A stretch of DNA of 64,000 nt from an uncultured Gemmatimonadota bacterium (GTDB lineage Bacteria; Gemmatimonadota; Gemmatimonadetes; Gemmatimonadales; Gemmatimonadaceae): NCBI GenBank assembly GCA_903910555.1, contig CAIVZZ010000003.1, positions 1 through 64,000 on the forward strand. Direction: 5' to 3'. Of the stretch, positions 56,027-64,000 are shown in pieces (the first letter of the stretch is position 1; the number at the start of each line of letters is the position of its first letter). Under the pieces are notes generated by a model. It did no database searches. It was not told where the DNA came from and saw only the letters and a program-made list of their open reading frames with translations. The position numbers and the translations under genes were made by a program.

Positions 56027-56908
56027 ATGGCTGAAACCACAACGACAAACGTCGACGCGGCCGCGTACTCCGCGCAGGGAACTCCGCGTGATCGCGTAGC
56101 CCTGCCGGCGGAAACGTTCGACGGCACGGTGAATCTTCCCGTGATGCACCAGGCCGTGAAGGCCTTCCTTGCCAACCAGCGCCAGGGCAACGCGTCGACC
56201 AAGACGCGCGGCGAGGTGGTCGGTGGCAACCAGAAGCCGTGGAAGCAGAAGGGCACCGGCCGCGCGCGCCAGGGCTCGATCCGCGCGCCAAACTGGGTCG
56301 GCGGCGGCACCGTGTTCGGTCCGCGCCCGCGCAAATACACCGAAGTCGTGCCAAAGCAGATTCGTGCACTCGCTCGCAAGAGCGCGTTCAATGCACGTGC
56401 ACGCGAAGGCGCGCTCTTCGTGATCGACGCATTCGAATACGATGTGCCGAAGACCTCGAAGCTGCAGCAGCTGCTCGCGCGCCTCGAGCTCGCGCATCGC
56501 AAAGTGCTCATCCTCACGGACGGCGTGAAGCCGAACGTGTTTCTCTCCGGACGCAACCTGCCGCTCGCGCACGTGATGCCGTTCAGCGACGTCTCGACGT
56601 ACAACATCCTCTGGTCGGATGTCGTGCTCATCGAGTCGGCCGCACTCGGCGAGGCGATGGCACCGATGAAGGAAAAGGTTTTGTCGAAAGTGAAAGTGGT
56701 GCGGTATGTCGAGCGCTCGGCGAAAGCCGGAAGCGATGACGCCGAAGGCGTGAAGGCGCCAAAGGCGAAGGCCGCCAAGAAGACTGCAGCGAAAGCCGCG
56801 GCGAAAAAGGCGCCGGCCAAGAAAGCCGCTGCCAAGAAGCCGGCGGCGAAGGCTGCGGCCAAGAAAGCTCCGGCCAAGAAATCGGCCCCCAAGAAGAAGG
56901 GGAAGTAA
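56027..56908 (+). CDS. rplD: 50S ribosomal protein L4 with histone-H1-like C-terminal tail
   Basis: 293 residues against about 205 usually. The conserved core runs to about residue 230 and includes the exit-tunnel loop [25 protein letters not shown] and [11 protein letters not shown]. There is an extra N-terminal 20 residues ([20 protein letters not shown]). The last 60 residues are Lys/Ala/Pro repeats ([20 protein letters not shown] ...), as in histone-H1-like tails, and probably bind rRNA. In gammaproteobacteria L4 also represses the S10 operon. The tail codons alternate AAG/AAA and GCC/GCG, so it is not a simple DNA repeat. Confidence 0.96.
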   Translation: MAETTTTNVDAAAYSAQGTPRDRVALPAETFDGTVNLPVMHQAVKAFLANQRQGNASTKTRGEVVGGNQKPWKQKGTGRARQGSIRAPNWVGGGTVFGPRPRKYTEVVPKQIRALARKSAFNARAREGALFVIDAFEYDVPKTSKLQQLLARLELAHRKVLILTDGVKPNVFLSGRNLPLAHVMPFSDVSTYNILWSDVVLIESAALGEAMAPMKEKVLSKVKVVRYVERSAKAGSDDAEGVKAPKAKAAKKTAAKAAAKKAPAKKAAAKKPAAKAAAKKAPAKKSAPKKKGK

Positions 56909-56911
56909 TCA

Positions 56912-57202
56912 ATGCCGACTCTTCTCCGTACCATCGTGCGGCCGATCGTCACCGAAAAATCTTCGGCGGCGTTTCAGGACCGCGGTGAATACACGTTCGA
57001 AGTGCACCCGGAAGCGAACAAGCAGTCGATCAAGCAGGCGATCGAGTCGCTGTTCGGTGTGCACGTCACCGGCGTCTGGACGTCGCAGCAGCGCGGGAAA
57101 CTGCGCCGCGTCGGCGGAAAGGCCGGGCTTCGTCCGCGCTGGAAAAAGGCAATCGTGAAGCTGAAGGCCGGCGACACGATCGAGATCTTCGAGGGCGCAT
57201 AA
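56912..57202 (+). CDS. rplW: 50S ribosomal protein L23
   Basis: 96 residues. [20 protein letters not shown] at the N-terminus, and [20 protein letters not shown] in the core are typical. Located at the tunnel exit, where it docks trigger factor and SRP. Three bases after rplD and one base before rplB. Confidence 0.97.
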   Translation: MPTLLRTIVRPIVTEKSSAAFQDRGEYTFEVHPEANKQSIKQAIESLFGVHVTGVWTSQQRGKLRRVGGKAGLRPRWKKAIVKLKAGDTIEIFEGA

Positions 57203-57203
57203 C

Positions 57204-58034
57204 ATGGGAATCCGTCAATTCAAACCCGTTACCAAGAGCTCGCGTTTCCGCTCGGTCTCGGATTTCGACGTCATCACACGCACGACGCCTGAGAAGTCGC
57301 TGCTCGAGCCGATCAAGAAGAGCGGCGGCCGCGACAATCATGGCCATATATCAATGCGCCGCATCGGCGGCGGTCACAAGCGTCAGTATCGCATCATCGA
57401 TTTCAAGCGCAACAAGTTCGGCATTGTCGGCACGGTGAAGGAGATCGAGTACGATCCGAACCGTACCGCACGCATCGCGCTCATTGAATATCCGGACGGC
57501 GAGAAGCGTTACGTGCTGCACTGCAAGGGACTCTCGCAGGGCGACTCGATCGTGTCCGGCCCGGGCTCCGATGTCCGCACGGGCAACGCGATGCCGCTGA
57601 AGGAAGTTCCGCTCGGCACCGACGTGCACAACGTCGAGCTCATTCCGGGGAAGGGCGGCCAGATCGCGCGCTCAGCCGGCACGAGTGTTCAGGTTGTCGC
57701 GAAAGAAGGCGACTACGTCACGCTGCGCATGCAGAGCACGGAAATGCGCATGGTGCATGGCAACTGCATGGCCACGATCGGTGTGGTTGGAAATGCGGAG
57801 CACGAACTGCTCAGCGCAGGCAAGGCAGGCGCATCGCGCTGGGCCGGCAAGCGTCCGAAGGTTCGCGGCGAAGTTATGAACCCGGTCGACCACCCGCACG
57901 GCGGACGCACACGCGGCGGACGCAACGTGGTGAGCCCCTGGGGCAAGAAGGAAGGCGTCAAGACGCGCGACAAGAAGAAAGCCTCGCAGCGGTTGTTGGT
58001 GCGCGGCCGGAAGCGCGGCAAAGCCACGCAGTAA
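57204..58034 (+). CDS. rplB: 50S ribosomal protein L2
   Basis: 276 residues, normal. [20 protein letters not shown] at the N-terminus; the peptidyl-transferase-associated loop is [20 protein letters not shown], including the essential His. C-terminal basic tail [15 protein letters not shown]2 links the subunits and shapes the catalytic centre. Confidence 0.98.
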   Translation: MGIRQFKPVTKSSRFRSVSDFDVITRTTPEKSLLEPIKKSGGRDNHGHISMRRIGGGHKRQYRIIDFKRNKFGIVGTVKEIEYDPNRTARIALIEYPDGEKRYVLHCKGLSQGDSIVSGPGSDVRTGNAMPLKEVPLGTDVHNVELIPGKGGQIARSAGTSVQVVAKEGDYVTLRMQSTEMRMVHGNCMATIGVVGNAEHELLSAGKAGASRWAGKRPKVRGEVMNPVDHPHGGRTRGGRNVVSPWGKKEGVKTRDKKKASQRLLVRGRKRGKATQ

Positions 58035-58058
58035 CGCGATATCTAAGGACTCGAGACT

Positions 58059-58421
58059 ATGGCAAGAAGCATTCGAAAGGGGCCCTTCGTTCAGGACAGC
58101 CTGCTGAAGCGCGTGCAGGGACTGAACTCGAGGAGCGAGAAGAAGGTCGTAAAGACCTGGTCGCGCGCGAGCACCGTGCTTCCCGATTTTGTCGGGCACA
58201 CGTTCGCCGTGCACAACGGGAACAAGTTCATCCCGGTGTACGTGACCGAAAATATGGTCGGGCACAAGCTCGGCGAATTCGCACCGACGCGACTCTTCCG
58301 CGGTCACACCGCGGCGGGTGGCAAGGCTGCGCCGGCAGACGCAAAGGCGACGGACCAGAAGGCGCGCCCAGGCGCACCGGCTGCCGCCGCTGCGGCGCCT
58401 GCCGCCAAGGGAGGCAAGTAA
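58059..58421 (+). CDS. rpsS: 30S ribosomal protein S19 with Ala-rich C-terminal extension
   Basis: 120 residues against about 92. The core [20 protein letters not shown] to [16 protein letters not shown] is conserved; the next 35 residues, [20 protein letters not shown]..., are low complexity and end in GGK. S19 lies at the head of the 30S near the A-site tRNA. The extension parallels those on L4 and S5 in this cluster. Confidence 0.97.
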   Translation: MARSIRKGPFVQDSLLKRVQGLNSRSEKKVVKTWSRASTVLPDFVGHTFAVHNGNKFIPVYVTENMVGHKLGEFAPTRLFRGHTAAGGKAAPADAKATDQKARPGAPAAAAAAPAAKGGK

Positions 58422-58424
58422 GCC

Positions 58425-58784
58425 ATGTCTGAAGCCCGCGCGATACAGCGCACGGCGCGCCAGTCGCCTTACAAGATGCGGCTGGTGATCGACCAGGTGC
58501 GCGGCATGAACTGCAATGAGGCGCTCGCGCTCCTCAAGTTCTCCAAGAAGCACGCAGCGAAGCAGATCGAGAAGGTTCTCCGGAGCGCTATCGCGAACGC
58601 CGAGCAGGCGTCACGCAACTCCAACGAATCGATCGACGTCGACGCGCTGTTCGTGAAGAAGGCGATCGTGAACGAGGGACCGCCGCTCAAGCGTTTCATG
58701 CCGGCGGCGATGGGACGGGCGACACCAATCCGTAAACGTACCAGCCACATCGAGATCATCGTGGGCGAGAAGGAAGGTCGATAA
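58425..58784 (+). CDS. rplV: 50S ribosomal protein L22
   Basis: 119 residues. [20 protein letters not shown] at the N-terminus; the tunnel-lining hairpin region contains [20 protein letters not shown] and then [17 protein letters not shown]. Macrolide-resistance changes occur in that hairpin in other species; nothing abnormal here. Overlaps rpsC by one base. Confidence 0.97.
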   Translation: MSEARAIQRTARQSPYKMRLVIDQVRGMNCNEALALLKFSKKHAAKQIEKVLRSAIANAEQASRNSNESIDVDALFVKKAIVNEGPPLKRFMPAAMGRATPIRKRTSHIEIIVGEKEGR

Positions 58785-59443
58785 TGGGACAGAAAACCAA
58801 TCCGATCGGTTTCCGCCTCGGCGTCTCGAAGCAGTGGCGCTCGAAGTGGTACGCCAAGCGCGATTTCCCGGCGCTGCTCAAGGAAGACGAGCTGCTCCGC
58901 AAATATTTGAAGGCACGCCTCGCGAGCGCGGCGATCGCCGACATCACGATCGAACGGAAGCCGGGGAAGGTCGTTGTGACCATCCACACGGGCCGTCCGG
59001 GCGTTGTGATCGGGAAGAAGGGCGCTGCGGTCGAGGAACTGAAGAATGAGCTCCAGCAGCTGAGCGGCAAGGAAGTCGGCATCAATGTCGAAGAGATCAA
59101 GCGCCCGGAAATCGAAGCGCAGCTCGTCGCCGACAACATTGCGGCGCAGCTGGCACAGCGTATCTCGTTCCGCCGCGCGATGAAGCGTGCGGTGCAGAGC
59201 GCGATGCGCATGGGCGCTGAAGGAATCAAAGTGAAGTGCGGCGGGCGCCTTGGTGGCGCTGAAATCGCGCGCGTTGAGGGCTACCACGAGGGTCGTGTGC
59301 CGCTTCATACGCTTCGCGCGAATATCGACTACGCGGTCAGCACCGCGAAGACCACCTTCGGCACCATCGGTGTGAAGGTTTGGATCTTCAAGGGTGAGAT
59401 CGTGGAAGATCGCCGTGGCAAGACGTACTCGACCGACGCGTAA
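58784..59443 (+). CDS. rpsC: 30S ribosomal protein S3
   Basis: 219 residues. [20 protein letters not shown] at the start; KH domain with [20 protein letters not shown] (GxxG loop) at about residues 65-85; C-domain [20 protein letters not shown] and [21 protein letters not shown]3 lines the mRNA entry tunnel. Coupled to rplV. Confidence 0.98.
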   Translation: MGQKTNPIGFRLGVSKQWRSKWYAKRDFPALLKEDELLRKYLKARLASAAIADITIERKPGKVVVTIHTGRPGVVIGKKGAAVEELKNELQQLSGKEVGINVEEIKRPEIEAQLVADNIAAQLAQRISFRRAMKRAVQSAMRMGAEGIKVKCGGRLGGAEIARVEGYHEGRVPLHTLRANIDYAVSTAKTTFGTIGVKVWIFKGEIVEDRRGKTYSTDA

Positions 59444-59459
59444 GGGAGACGACTGACCA

Positions 59460-59882
59460 ATGCTCGCACCGAAGCGCGTCAAGTTTCGCAAAATGTTCAA
59501 GGGCCGCATGACCGGCATCGCCACGCGCGGCGCCGAAGTGTCGTTCGGAACGTATGGATTGCAGGCGCAGGAGCCGGGTTGGGTGACGGCGCGCCAGATC
59601 GAAGCCGCCCGTGTCGCGCTCACGCGCCACATCAAGCGCGGCGGCAAGGTCTGGATCCGCGTCTTTCCGGACAAGCCTGTAACGAAGAAGCCCGCGGAAA
59701 CCCGAATGGGAAAAGGCAAAGGCTCGCCAGAACTCTGGGTGGCCGTCGTGAAGCCGGGCCGCGTGATGTTCGAGATCGAAGGCGTCACCAAGGAGATCGC
59801 GCAGAAGGCGCTCGGTCTCGCGGCCGCAAAGCTCGGCATCAAATCGAAGTTCGTTGCCCGTGAGGAGGCGCACACCGAATGA
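59460..59882 (+). CDS. rplP: 50S ribosomal protein L16
   Basis: 140 residues. [20 protein letters not shown] and [20 protein letters not shown] are the conserved parts; the latter loop carries the Arg that is hydroxylated in some bacteria. Binds 23S rRNA near the A-site tRNA. AGGGAG precedes the ATG and the stop overlaps rpmC as ATGA. Confidence 0.98.
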   Translation: MLAPKRVKFRKMFKGRMTGIATRGAEVSFGTYGLQAQEPGWVTARQIEAARVALTRHIKRGGKVWIRVFPDKPVTKKPAETRMGKGKGSPELWVAVVKPGRVMFEIEGVTKEIAQKALGLAAAKLGIKSKFVAREEAHTE

Positions 59883-60109
59883 TGAAGCCAGGACAGATTC
59901 GCGAGCTCTCGGTTGACGAGATGTCGGCTCGCATCGTGGAGCTCGAGGAGGAGCGTTTCCGCCTCAAGTTCCGCAGCGCGACGGAGACGTTGGAAGATCC
60001 GCTTCGCTTGCGGGTGATTCGCCGCGACATCGCGCGGATCAAGACTGTGTTGCTCGAGCAGAAGACCAAGCAGACCAAGGCCGGCGCAGTTCGCGCAGGT
60101 GGGAGATAG
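59879..60109 (+). CDS. rpmC: 50S ribosomal protein L29
   Basis: 76 residues (or 75 from the second ATG at 59882). Helical hairpin protein: [20 protein letters not shown] and [20 protein letters not shown]. Sits at the tunnel exit with L23. Followed after two bases by rpsQ. Confidence 0.96.
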   Translation: MMKPGQIRELSVDEMSARIVELEEERFRLKFRSATETLEDPLRLRVIRRDIARIKTVLLEQKTKQTKAGAVRAGGR

Positions 60110-60111
60110 GT

Positions 60112-60396
60112 ATGGCGATGCAGAATGCAGAGGCGGGGACGCCGGATCGCAACAGTCGCAAGACGCGCACGGGAATCGTCGTGAGCGACAAGATGCAGAA
60201 GACGGTGGTCGTCGCGATCGAACGTCGCGTCGCGCATCCCGTTTACGGCAAGATGATCACGCGGACGAAGCGCCTGAAGGCGCACGACGAGGAGAACTCG
60301 GCGAAGACCGGTGACACCGTGCGCATCGTCGAAACCCGTCCGCTTTCGAAAGACAAGCGGTGGCGTGTGGTCGAAATCGTCGATCGCGCGCGCTAA
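60112..60396 (+). CDS. rpsQ: 30S ribosomal protein S17
   Basis: 94 residues. OB-fold: [40 protein letters not shown], and [20 protein letters not shown] are the conserved segments. The first 12 residues are an extra polar leader. Primary 16S rRNA binder. Confidence 0.97.
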   Translation: MAMQNAEAGTPDRNSRKTRTGIVVSDKMQKTVVVAIERRVAHPVYGKMITRTKRLKAHDEENSAKTGDTVRIVETRPLSKDKRWRVVEIVDRAR

Positions 60397-60408
60397 GAGG
60401 ATAAGCCA

Positions 60409-60777
60409 ATGATCCAGCAGGAATCGATGGTCAAGGTGGCGGACAACTCGGGTGCTAAAACAGCACTCGTGATCCGCGTGCTTGGCGGAACGCGCCGGCG
60501 ATACGCCGGGCTCGGTGACATCGTCATCGTGGCCGTGAAGCACGCGCTTCCCAACGGACAGGTAAAGAAGTCGGACGTGGCGCGTGCCGTGGTGGTGCGC
60601 ACCGTGAAGGAAACGCGGCGCAAGGATGGCAGCTACATCCGGTTCGACGAGAACGCCGTCGTAATCATCAACGAAGATGGCGAGCCGAGGGCGACGCGTA
60701 TTTTCGGGCCGGTGGCTCGTGAACTGCGCGAGAAGAAGTACATGAAGATCGTCTCGCTCGCGCCGGAGGTTTTGTAA
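60409..60777 (+). CDS. rplN: 50S ribosomal protein L14
   Basis: 122 residues, canonical. [20 protein letters not shown] and [20 protein letters not shown]. Bridges the 50S and 30S subunits and is the docking site of the silencing factor RsfS. Twelve bases after rpsQ, one base before rplX. Confidence 0.98.
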   Translation: MIQQESMVKVADNSGAKTALVIRVLGGTRRRYAGLGDIVIVAVKHALPNGQVKKSDVARAVVVRTVKETRRKDGSYIRFDENAVVIINEDGEPRATRIFGPVARELREKKYMKIVSLAPEVL

Positions 60778-60778
60778 C

Positions 60779-61183
60779 ATGCGCATCCTGACGCACAGAA
60801 AGACACGCGGCAAGCGTAACCGTACGCGGCACGAGATCAACGCCGAGCGCGAGAAGCTTCACGTCGTGAAGGGCGACACCGTGCGCGTGGTGCGCGGCGA
60901 CGACAAGGGGAAGGAAGGGAAGATCATCCGCGTCCTCACGAAGACGGGCCGCGTGGTGATTGAAGGTGTGAACATCGTCAAGAAGCACCGCAAGGCGCGC
61001 CGTGCGGAAGAGCAGTCCGGGATCATCGAGATGCCGGCTCCGATGCACGCGTCCAACGTGATGTTGCTTGACCCGAAGTCTGGCGCGCCGACGCGCATTC
61101 GCGCGAAGATCGACGCCGACGGAACGAAGGAGCGCATCAGCCAAAAATCGGGCGACGCAATCGCGCGTCCCGGCAAGAGCTGA
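60779..61183 (+). CDS. rplX: 50S ribosomal protein L24
   Basis: 134 residues, longer than the usual 100-110. KOW motif in [20 protein letters not shown], then [20 protein letters not shown] and [20 protein letters not shown]. Extra residues are at the N-terminus (basic [20 protein letters not shown]) and C-terminus. Initiates 50S assembly. Confidence 0.97.
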   Translation: MRILTHRKTRGKRNRTRHEINAEREKLHVVKGDTVRVVRGDDKGKEGKIIRVLTKTGRVVIEGVNIVKKHRKARRAEEQSGIIEMPAPMHASNVMLLDPKSGAPTRIRAKIDADGTKERISQKSGDAIARPGKS

Positions 61184-61197
61184 GCGAGGACTGACAG

Positions 61198-61899
61198 ATG
61201 GCTACTACTGACGACAAAAAGAAAGAAGGCGGCGGCAAAAAGAAGACGGAAGGCGGCAGCAAGAAGCGCCAGGCCGCCGCGGCCGCACCGCCGAAGGAGC
61301 ACACGGGAGTCGGCCAGCCGGCACCCGAGCCGCGCCTTCGCAACTATTATGTGAAGACCGTGCGCGGAAATCTGGCCAAGCAGTTCGGCCTGAAGAACGT
61401 GCACGAGATTCCGAATCTCGAGAAGATCGTTCTCAACGTCGGCATGAGTGAGGCGATCAAGCAGCCCAAGGTTCTCGACGCGGTTGTCGAGGAGCTCGGC
61501 ATCATCACCGGTCAGCGGCCGACCAAGAAGAAGGCGAAGAAGTCGATCGCCAACTATGGTTTGCGGCAGGGACAGGAGATCGGTGTGGCTGTGACGCTCC
61601 GTGGCGCGCGGATGTGGGAGTTTGCCGACCGTTTCATTTCGACGGCGATCCCGCGCATTCGCGACTTCCGCGGGCTCTCGACGCGCGCGTTCGACGGACG
61701 CGGCAACTACAGCATGGGCGTCAAAGAACAGATGATCTTCCCGGAGATCAACTACGACCAAGTAGAACAGATCCACGGCATGGACATCACGTTCGTCACG
61801 ACGACGAACAAGGATGACCAGGCGTTCGCGCTGCTGCGCGAGTTGGGCATGCCGTTCCGTGGTGATGACAAGCCGATCGTTGTTCAGGCTGCGCAGTAA
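61198..61899 (+). CDS. rplE: 50S ribosomal protein L5 with Lys-rich N-terminal extension
   Basis: 233 residues against about 180. The first 45 residues are low complexity ([20 protein letters not shown], then AAAAAPP). The core starts near [20 protein letters not shown] and contains [40 protein letters not shown] and the P-site loop [21 protein letters not shown]5 binds 5S rRNA. The extension is another charged tail in this operon. Confidence 0.97.
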   Translation: MATTDDKKKEGGGKKKTEGGSKKRQAAAAAPPKEHTGVGQPAPEPRLRNYYVKTVRGNLAKQFGLKNVHEIPNLEKIVLNVGMSEAIKQPKVLDAVVEELGIITGQRPTKKKAKKSIANYGLRQGQEIGVAVTLRGARMWEFADRFISTAIPRIRDFRGLSTRAFDGRGNYSMGVKEQMIFPEINYDQVEQIHGMDITFVTTTNKDDQAFALLRELGMPFRGDDKPIVVQAAQ

Positions 61900-61925
61900 A
61901 CGAATACCAAACTCACGAGACCCCG

Positions 61926-62231
61926 ATGGCGAAAAAGAGCAGCATCGAGAAGAACGAGCGCCGGAAGCGGATGACCGCGCAGTACGCGGCCAAGCGGAAG
62001 GCATTCAAGGTGGTCATGCACGATCCGAAGTCGACCGAGGCGCAGAAGCTCGCGGCGCAGGCCGGACTTCAGAAACTGCCGCGCAACTCGGCCAAAGAGC
62101 GCGTTCGTAATCGTTGCTCGATGACCGGCCGCGCACGTGGCTACGTCGCGACGTTTGGACTTTCGCGTATCGCATTCAGGGAAATGGCTCTTATGGGACT
62201 TATCCCCGGCGTACGAAAAGCATCTTGGTAG
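61926..62231 (+). CDS. rpsN: 30S ribosomal protein S14 (zinc-independent long form)
   Basis: 101 residues. [20 protein letters not shown] at the start; core [20 protein letters not shown] and [20 protein letters not shown]. The CxxC pairs of the zinc form are absent, so this is the long C-minus type. A 174-base gap follows, unusual within the spc operon. Confidence 0.97.
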   Translation: MAKKSSIEKNERRKRMTAQYAAKRKAFKVVMHDPKSTEAQKLAAQAGLQKLPRNSAKERVRNRCSMTGRARGYVATFGLSRIAFREMALMGLIPGVRKASW

Positions 62232-62258
62232 TGAAGGGAAGGGCGTAGGAAATGTTTC

Positions 62259-62318
62259 TTGTTGGCTGGTTAAGAAAGGTTAGTGGTTAAAACCAGTAAC
62301 GAATTAACCAACCAACAA
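62259..62318. repeat. 60-bp palindrome between rpsN and rpsH
   Basis: Outer arms TTGTTGGCTGGTTAA and TTAACCAACCAACAA pair at 14 of 15 positions. Inner arms GTTAGTGGTT and AACCAGTAAC pair at 9 of 10 around AA. GTAACGAATTAA inside it also occurs, inverted, in the 39372-39533 palindrome. Confidence 0.8.
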
Positions 62319-62333
62319 AAAAACAGAAACTCG
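62304..62333 (+). repeat. Copy 3 of the dispersed 30-nt core
   Basis: TTAACCAACCAACAAAAAAA followed by CAGAAACTCG. It agrees with copy 1 at 23 of 30 ungapped positions, and more with a one-base gap. It is also the right arm of the 60-bp palindrome and lies 73 nt before rpsH. Confidence 0.6.
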
Positions 62334-62405
62334 CAGGTACAGCACTCTCACTTTCCAGAAGTCCGCCGCTAGAGCGGAAACCATGGGAAAAACCGGAAGC
62401 AATCC

Positions 62406-62807
62406 ATGAGTATGACCGACCCGATTGCCGACATGTTGACGCGGATCCGCAATGCGTGCGGATCGAAGCATCGCCGCGTTGATATGCCGTCATCGAAAAT
62501 GAAAATTGAAATCGCGCGCGTGCTGAAGTCCAACAACTTCATCACGGATTACAAGACTGTCGCGGCGGCCGATGGCCGTCCGCTGCTCCGCGTCGTACTC
62601 AAGTACGCGCAGGGTGGACAGCCGGTGATCCGCGAGTTGAAGCGCGTGTCGAGCCCCGGCCTCCGGAAGTACGTCGCGGTGACGGAAATCCCGCGCGTGC
62701 GCAACGGCCTCGGCGTCGCAATCCTCAGCACCTCAAAGGGGCTGATGACCGATCGCGAGGCACGCGCACAGCGTACCGGCGGCGAACTTCTCGCTCTCGT
62801 CTGGTAA
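62406..62807 (+). CDS. rpsH: 30S ribosomal protein S8
   Basis: 133 residues from ATG (MSMTDPIADMLTRIRNACGS). KHRRVDMPSSKMKIEIARVL and the C-terminal GLGVAILSTSKGLMTDREAR are typical. S8 binds helix 21 of 16S rRNA and is the translational repressor of the spc operon in E. coli. Preceded by the palindrome-bearing gap. Confidence 0.98.
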   Translation: MSMTDPIADMLTRIRNACGSKHRRVDMPSSKMKIEIARVLKSNNFITDYKTVAAADGRPLLRVVLKYAQGGQPVIRELKRVSSPGLRKYVAVTEIPRVRNGLGVAILSTSKGLMTDREARAQRTGGELLALVW

Positions 62808-62820
62808 GGAGACCGAGACT

Positions 62821-63360
62821 ATGTCACGTATTGGAAAGATTCCGATCCAGATCCCCGCGGGCGTCACAGTCACTGTGAGCGGCAGTTCCGTCACGGTGAA
62901 GGGACCCAAAGGTGAGCTCCATCGGAACATGCATGTCGATATCGGCGTTGCGGTCGACGGCGCGGTCGTCACCGTTTCGCGTCCGTCCGACGAACCGGTT
63001 CACAAGTCGCTTCACGGTCTCTCGCGTACGCTCGTCGCCAACATGGTCGAGGGCGTCACGAAGGGTTACTCGAAGCAGCTCGAGATCACGGGCGTCGGTT
63101 ACAAGGCGGAAGTGAAGCCTTACGGTCTGCAGCTCGCACTCGGTTTTTCGCATCAGATCGAGTACAAGGCACCGAAGGGGATCAAGCTGCTCGCACCGCA
63201 GCCGACACAGGTTGTGATCGAAGGCGCTGACAAGCAGGTCGTTGGACAGGTGGCCGCCGAGATTCGCTCGTTGCGTCCGCCCGAGCCGTACAAGGGCAAG
63301 GGAATTAAATACGCCGGCGAAGTGATTCGCAGAAAGGCCGGAAAGGCGGGAGGTAAGTAA
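62821..63360 (+). CDS. rplF: 50S ribosomal protein L6
   Basis: 179 residues. [30 protein letters not shown], and the C-terminal rRNA-binding [20 protein letters not shown] are conserved. Near the sarcin-ricin loop and factor-binding site. AAGGAG precedes the ATG. Shares its last base with rplR. Confidence 0.98.
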   Translation: MSRIGKIPIQIPAGVTVTVSGSSVTVKGPKGELHRNMHVDIGVAVDGAVVTVSRPSDEPVHKSLHGLSRTLVANMVEGVTKGYSKQLEITGVGYKAEVKPYGLQLALGFSHQIEYKAPKGIKLLAPQPTQVVIEGADKQVVGQVAAEIRSLRPPEPYKGKGIKYAGEVIRRKAGKAGGK

Positions 63361-63716
63361 TGCCGGGACAACGTGTACCCAAGACGCGCGATGGGCTGCG
63401 CACACGCCGTCACATTCGCGTTCGCGCGAAGGTGAAGGGAACGCTCGAGCGTCCGCGCCTCGTCGTCTTCCGTTCAGACAAGCACATCTACGCCCAGCTC
63501 GTGAACGACACCACACAGCGCACGATCGTGACGGTGACGGACAAGGGCTTTACGGGCAAGAAGAGCGAGAAGTCAGTCGAAGTTGGGAAGAAGATTGCCG
63601 AGAAGGCCAAGGCCGCCGGCATCAGCAAGGTCGTGTTCGACCGCGCTGGTTACCAGTATCACGGCCGCGTGAAAGCGGTGGCCGACGGAGCCCGCGAAGG
63701 CGGGCTGGAGTTCTAA
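63360..63716 (+). CDS. rplR: 50S ribosomal protein L18
   Basis: 118 residues. [40 protein letters not shown], and [28 protein letters not shown] are the conserved parts. Binds 5S rRNA with L5. Overlaps rplF by one base; the rpsE ATG overlaps nothing and begins right after its TAA. Confidence 0.98.
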   Translation: MPGQRVPKTRDGLRTRRHIRVRAKVKGTLERPRLVVFRSDKHIYAQLVNDTTQRTIVTVTDKGFTGKKSEKSVEVGKKIAEKAKAAGISKVVFDRAGYQYHGRVKAVADGAREGGLEF

Positions 63717-64000
63717 ATGGCAGAGAACGAGGGAACAACAGGCGAGCCGGCGGCAGCAGCGCCGTCCGAATCTGGTGAAGCGCCGCGTCAGGCGCCGCGC
63801 ACGGGCGGCAGCGCTCGCAGCGGTGGCGGCAGCGCGCGCAGCGGCGGCGGCCCGGGTGGCCGTGGTCGTGGCGGGCCGGGTGGTGGTCGCGGTGGTCCGG
63901 GCGGTGGACGTGGTGGCCCGGGCGGTGGTGGCGGACCAGGCGGCGGTGGTGGCGGTCGCGGACGCGGCGGCCCGGGCGGCGGTGCGCCTGGTGGTCGCGG
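63717..64000 (+). CDS. rpsE: Probable 30S ribosomal protein S5 with long Gly/Arg-rich N-terminal extension (cut by window end)
   Basis: An open frame from the ATG at 63717 runs off the window, so it is missing from the ORF track. Position directly after rplR is where rpsE is found in nearly all bacteria. The visible 94 residues do not reach the conserved S5 core. They begin MAENEGTTGEPAAAAPSESG and turn into a glycine-rich, arginine-spaced tract (GGPGGRGRGGPGGGRGGPGG ...) like eukaryotic RGG RNA-binding regions. Normal S5 has about 10-30 residues before its double-stranded-RNA-binding domain. Identity as rpsE rests on synteny only. Confidence 0.7.
   Translation, partial: MAENEGTTGEPAAAAPSESGEAPRQAPRTGGSARSGGGSARSGGGPGGRGRGGPGGGRGGPGGGRGGPGGGGGPGGGGGGRGRGGPGGGAPGGR

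Larger units (their letters stand above)
62232..62405 (+). promoter_or_regulatory. 174-base gap in the spc operon with palindrome and repeat core
   Basis: No gene. It holds a 60-bp palindrome (62259-62318) and a copy of the dispersed element (62304-62333), then GTACAGCACTCTCAC and a small stem CCGCCGCTAGAGCGG. In E. coli S8 regulates near this point of the operon by binding the rplE leader; here rpsH is the next gene, so an S8 autoregulatory site or an internal promoter is possible. Confidence 0.45.

Overview
The window is bacterial chromosomal DNA, GC-rich (low 60s percent by eye), densely coding, with mostly Shine-Dalgarno-led genes and GTG/TTG starts. The gene content points to Gemmatimonadota or a close relative: large FtsX-type ADOP permeases (one paired with PadR), families of secreted carboxypeptidase-regulatory-like/plug-like proteins, and a Ser/Thr kinase fused to TPRs. 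The phylum call is inference; no 16S gene is present.

Layout. 1-7.2 kb: the end of an IS3-type element (start of orfA) that truncates the first of three paralogous secreted carboxypeptidase-regulatory-like proteins, plus an 806-aa ABC permease. 7.3-12.8 kb: a leftward operon of TPR protein, transglutaminase-fold protein (catalytic His replaced by Asn), ABC ATPase, ABC permease and GNAT acetyltransferase. 12.9-15.7 kb: uvrA, convergent with a seven-repeat RCC1-like lipoprotein across a strong bidirectional terminator hairpin. 17.5-24.7 kb: sdaAB-sdaAA serine dehydratase, a YbjN/CesT-like-pspA-AI-2E operon, a degenerate ABC ATPase and a kinase-TPR protein. 24.8 kb: cysS.

26.3-39.3 kb is the transcription/translation block: tRNA-Thr(TGT)-Tyr(GTA)-Gly(TCC)-Thr(GGT), rpmG, secE, nusG, rplK, rplA, rplJ, rplL, rpoB, rpoC. 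This is the ancient tRNA-tufB-secE-nusG-rplKAJL-rpoBC order with tuf absent from its usual slot. 39.6-48.7 kb: UMF1-type transporter, PlsB-like acyltransferase, a PadR/ADOP permease pair, and two divergent secreted carboxypeptidase-regulatory-like paralogs. 48.8-64 kb: the str, S10 and spc operons run together (rpsL, rpsG, an inserted hydrolase-like gene, fusA, tuf, then rpsJ to rpsE), with rpsE cut by the window end.

The most unusual observations are: (i) a set of large intergenic palindromes and a shared 30-nt motif (TTAACCGACCAACA...CTCG) in front of, or inside, ribosomal/RNAP operons; (ii) low-complexity extensions on ribosomal proteins, notably an RGG-like N-terminal extension of at least 94 residues on the rpsE product and a histone-H1-like tail on L4; (iii) a gene encoding a hydrolase without the nucleophile serine inserted between rpsG and fusA, with an intrinsic-terminator-like hairpin inside its signal-peptide codons; (iv) a roughly 400-nt structured leader before fusA. 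No CRISPR array, rRNA, prophage or recognisable defence system was seen.
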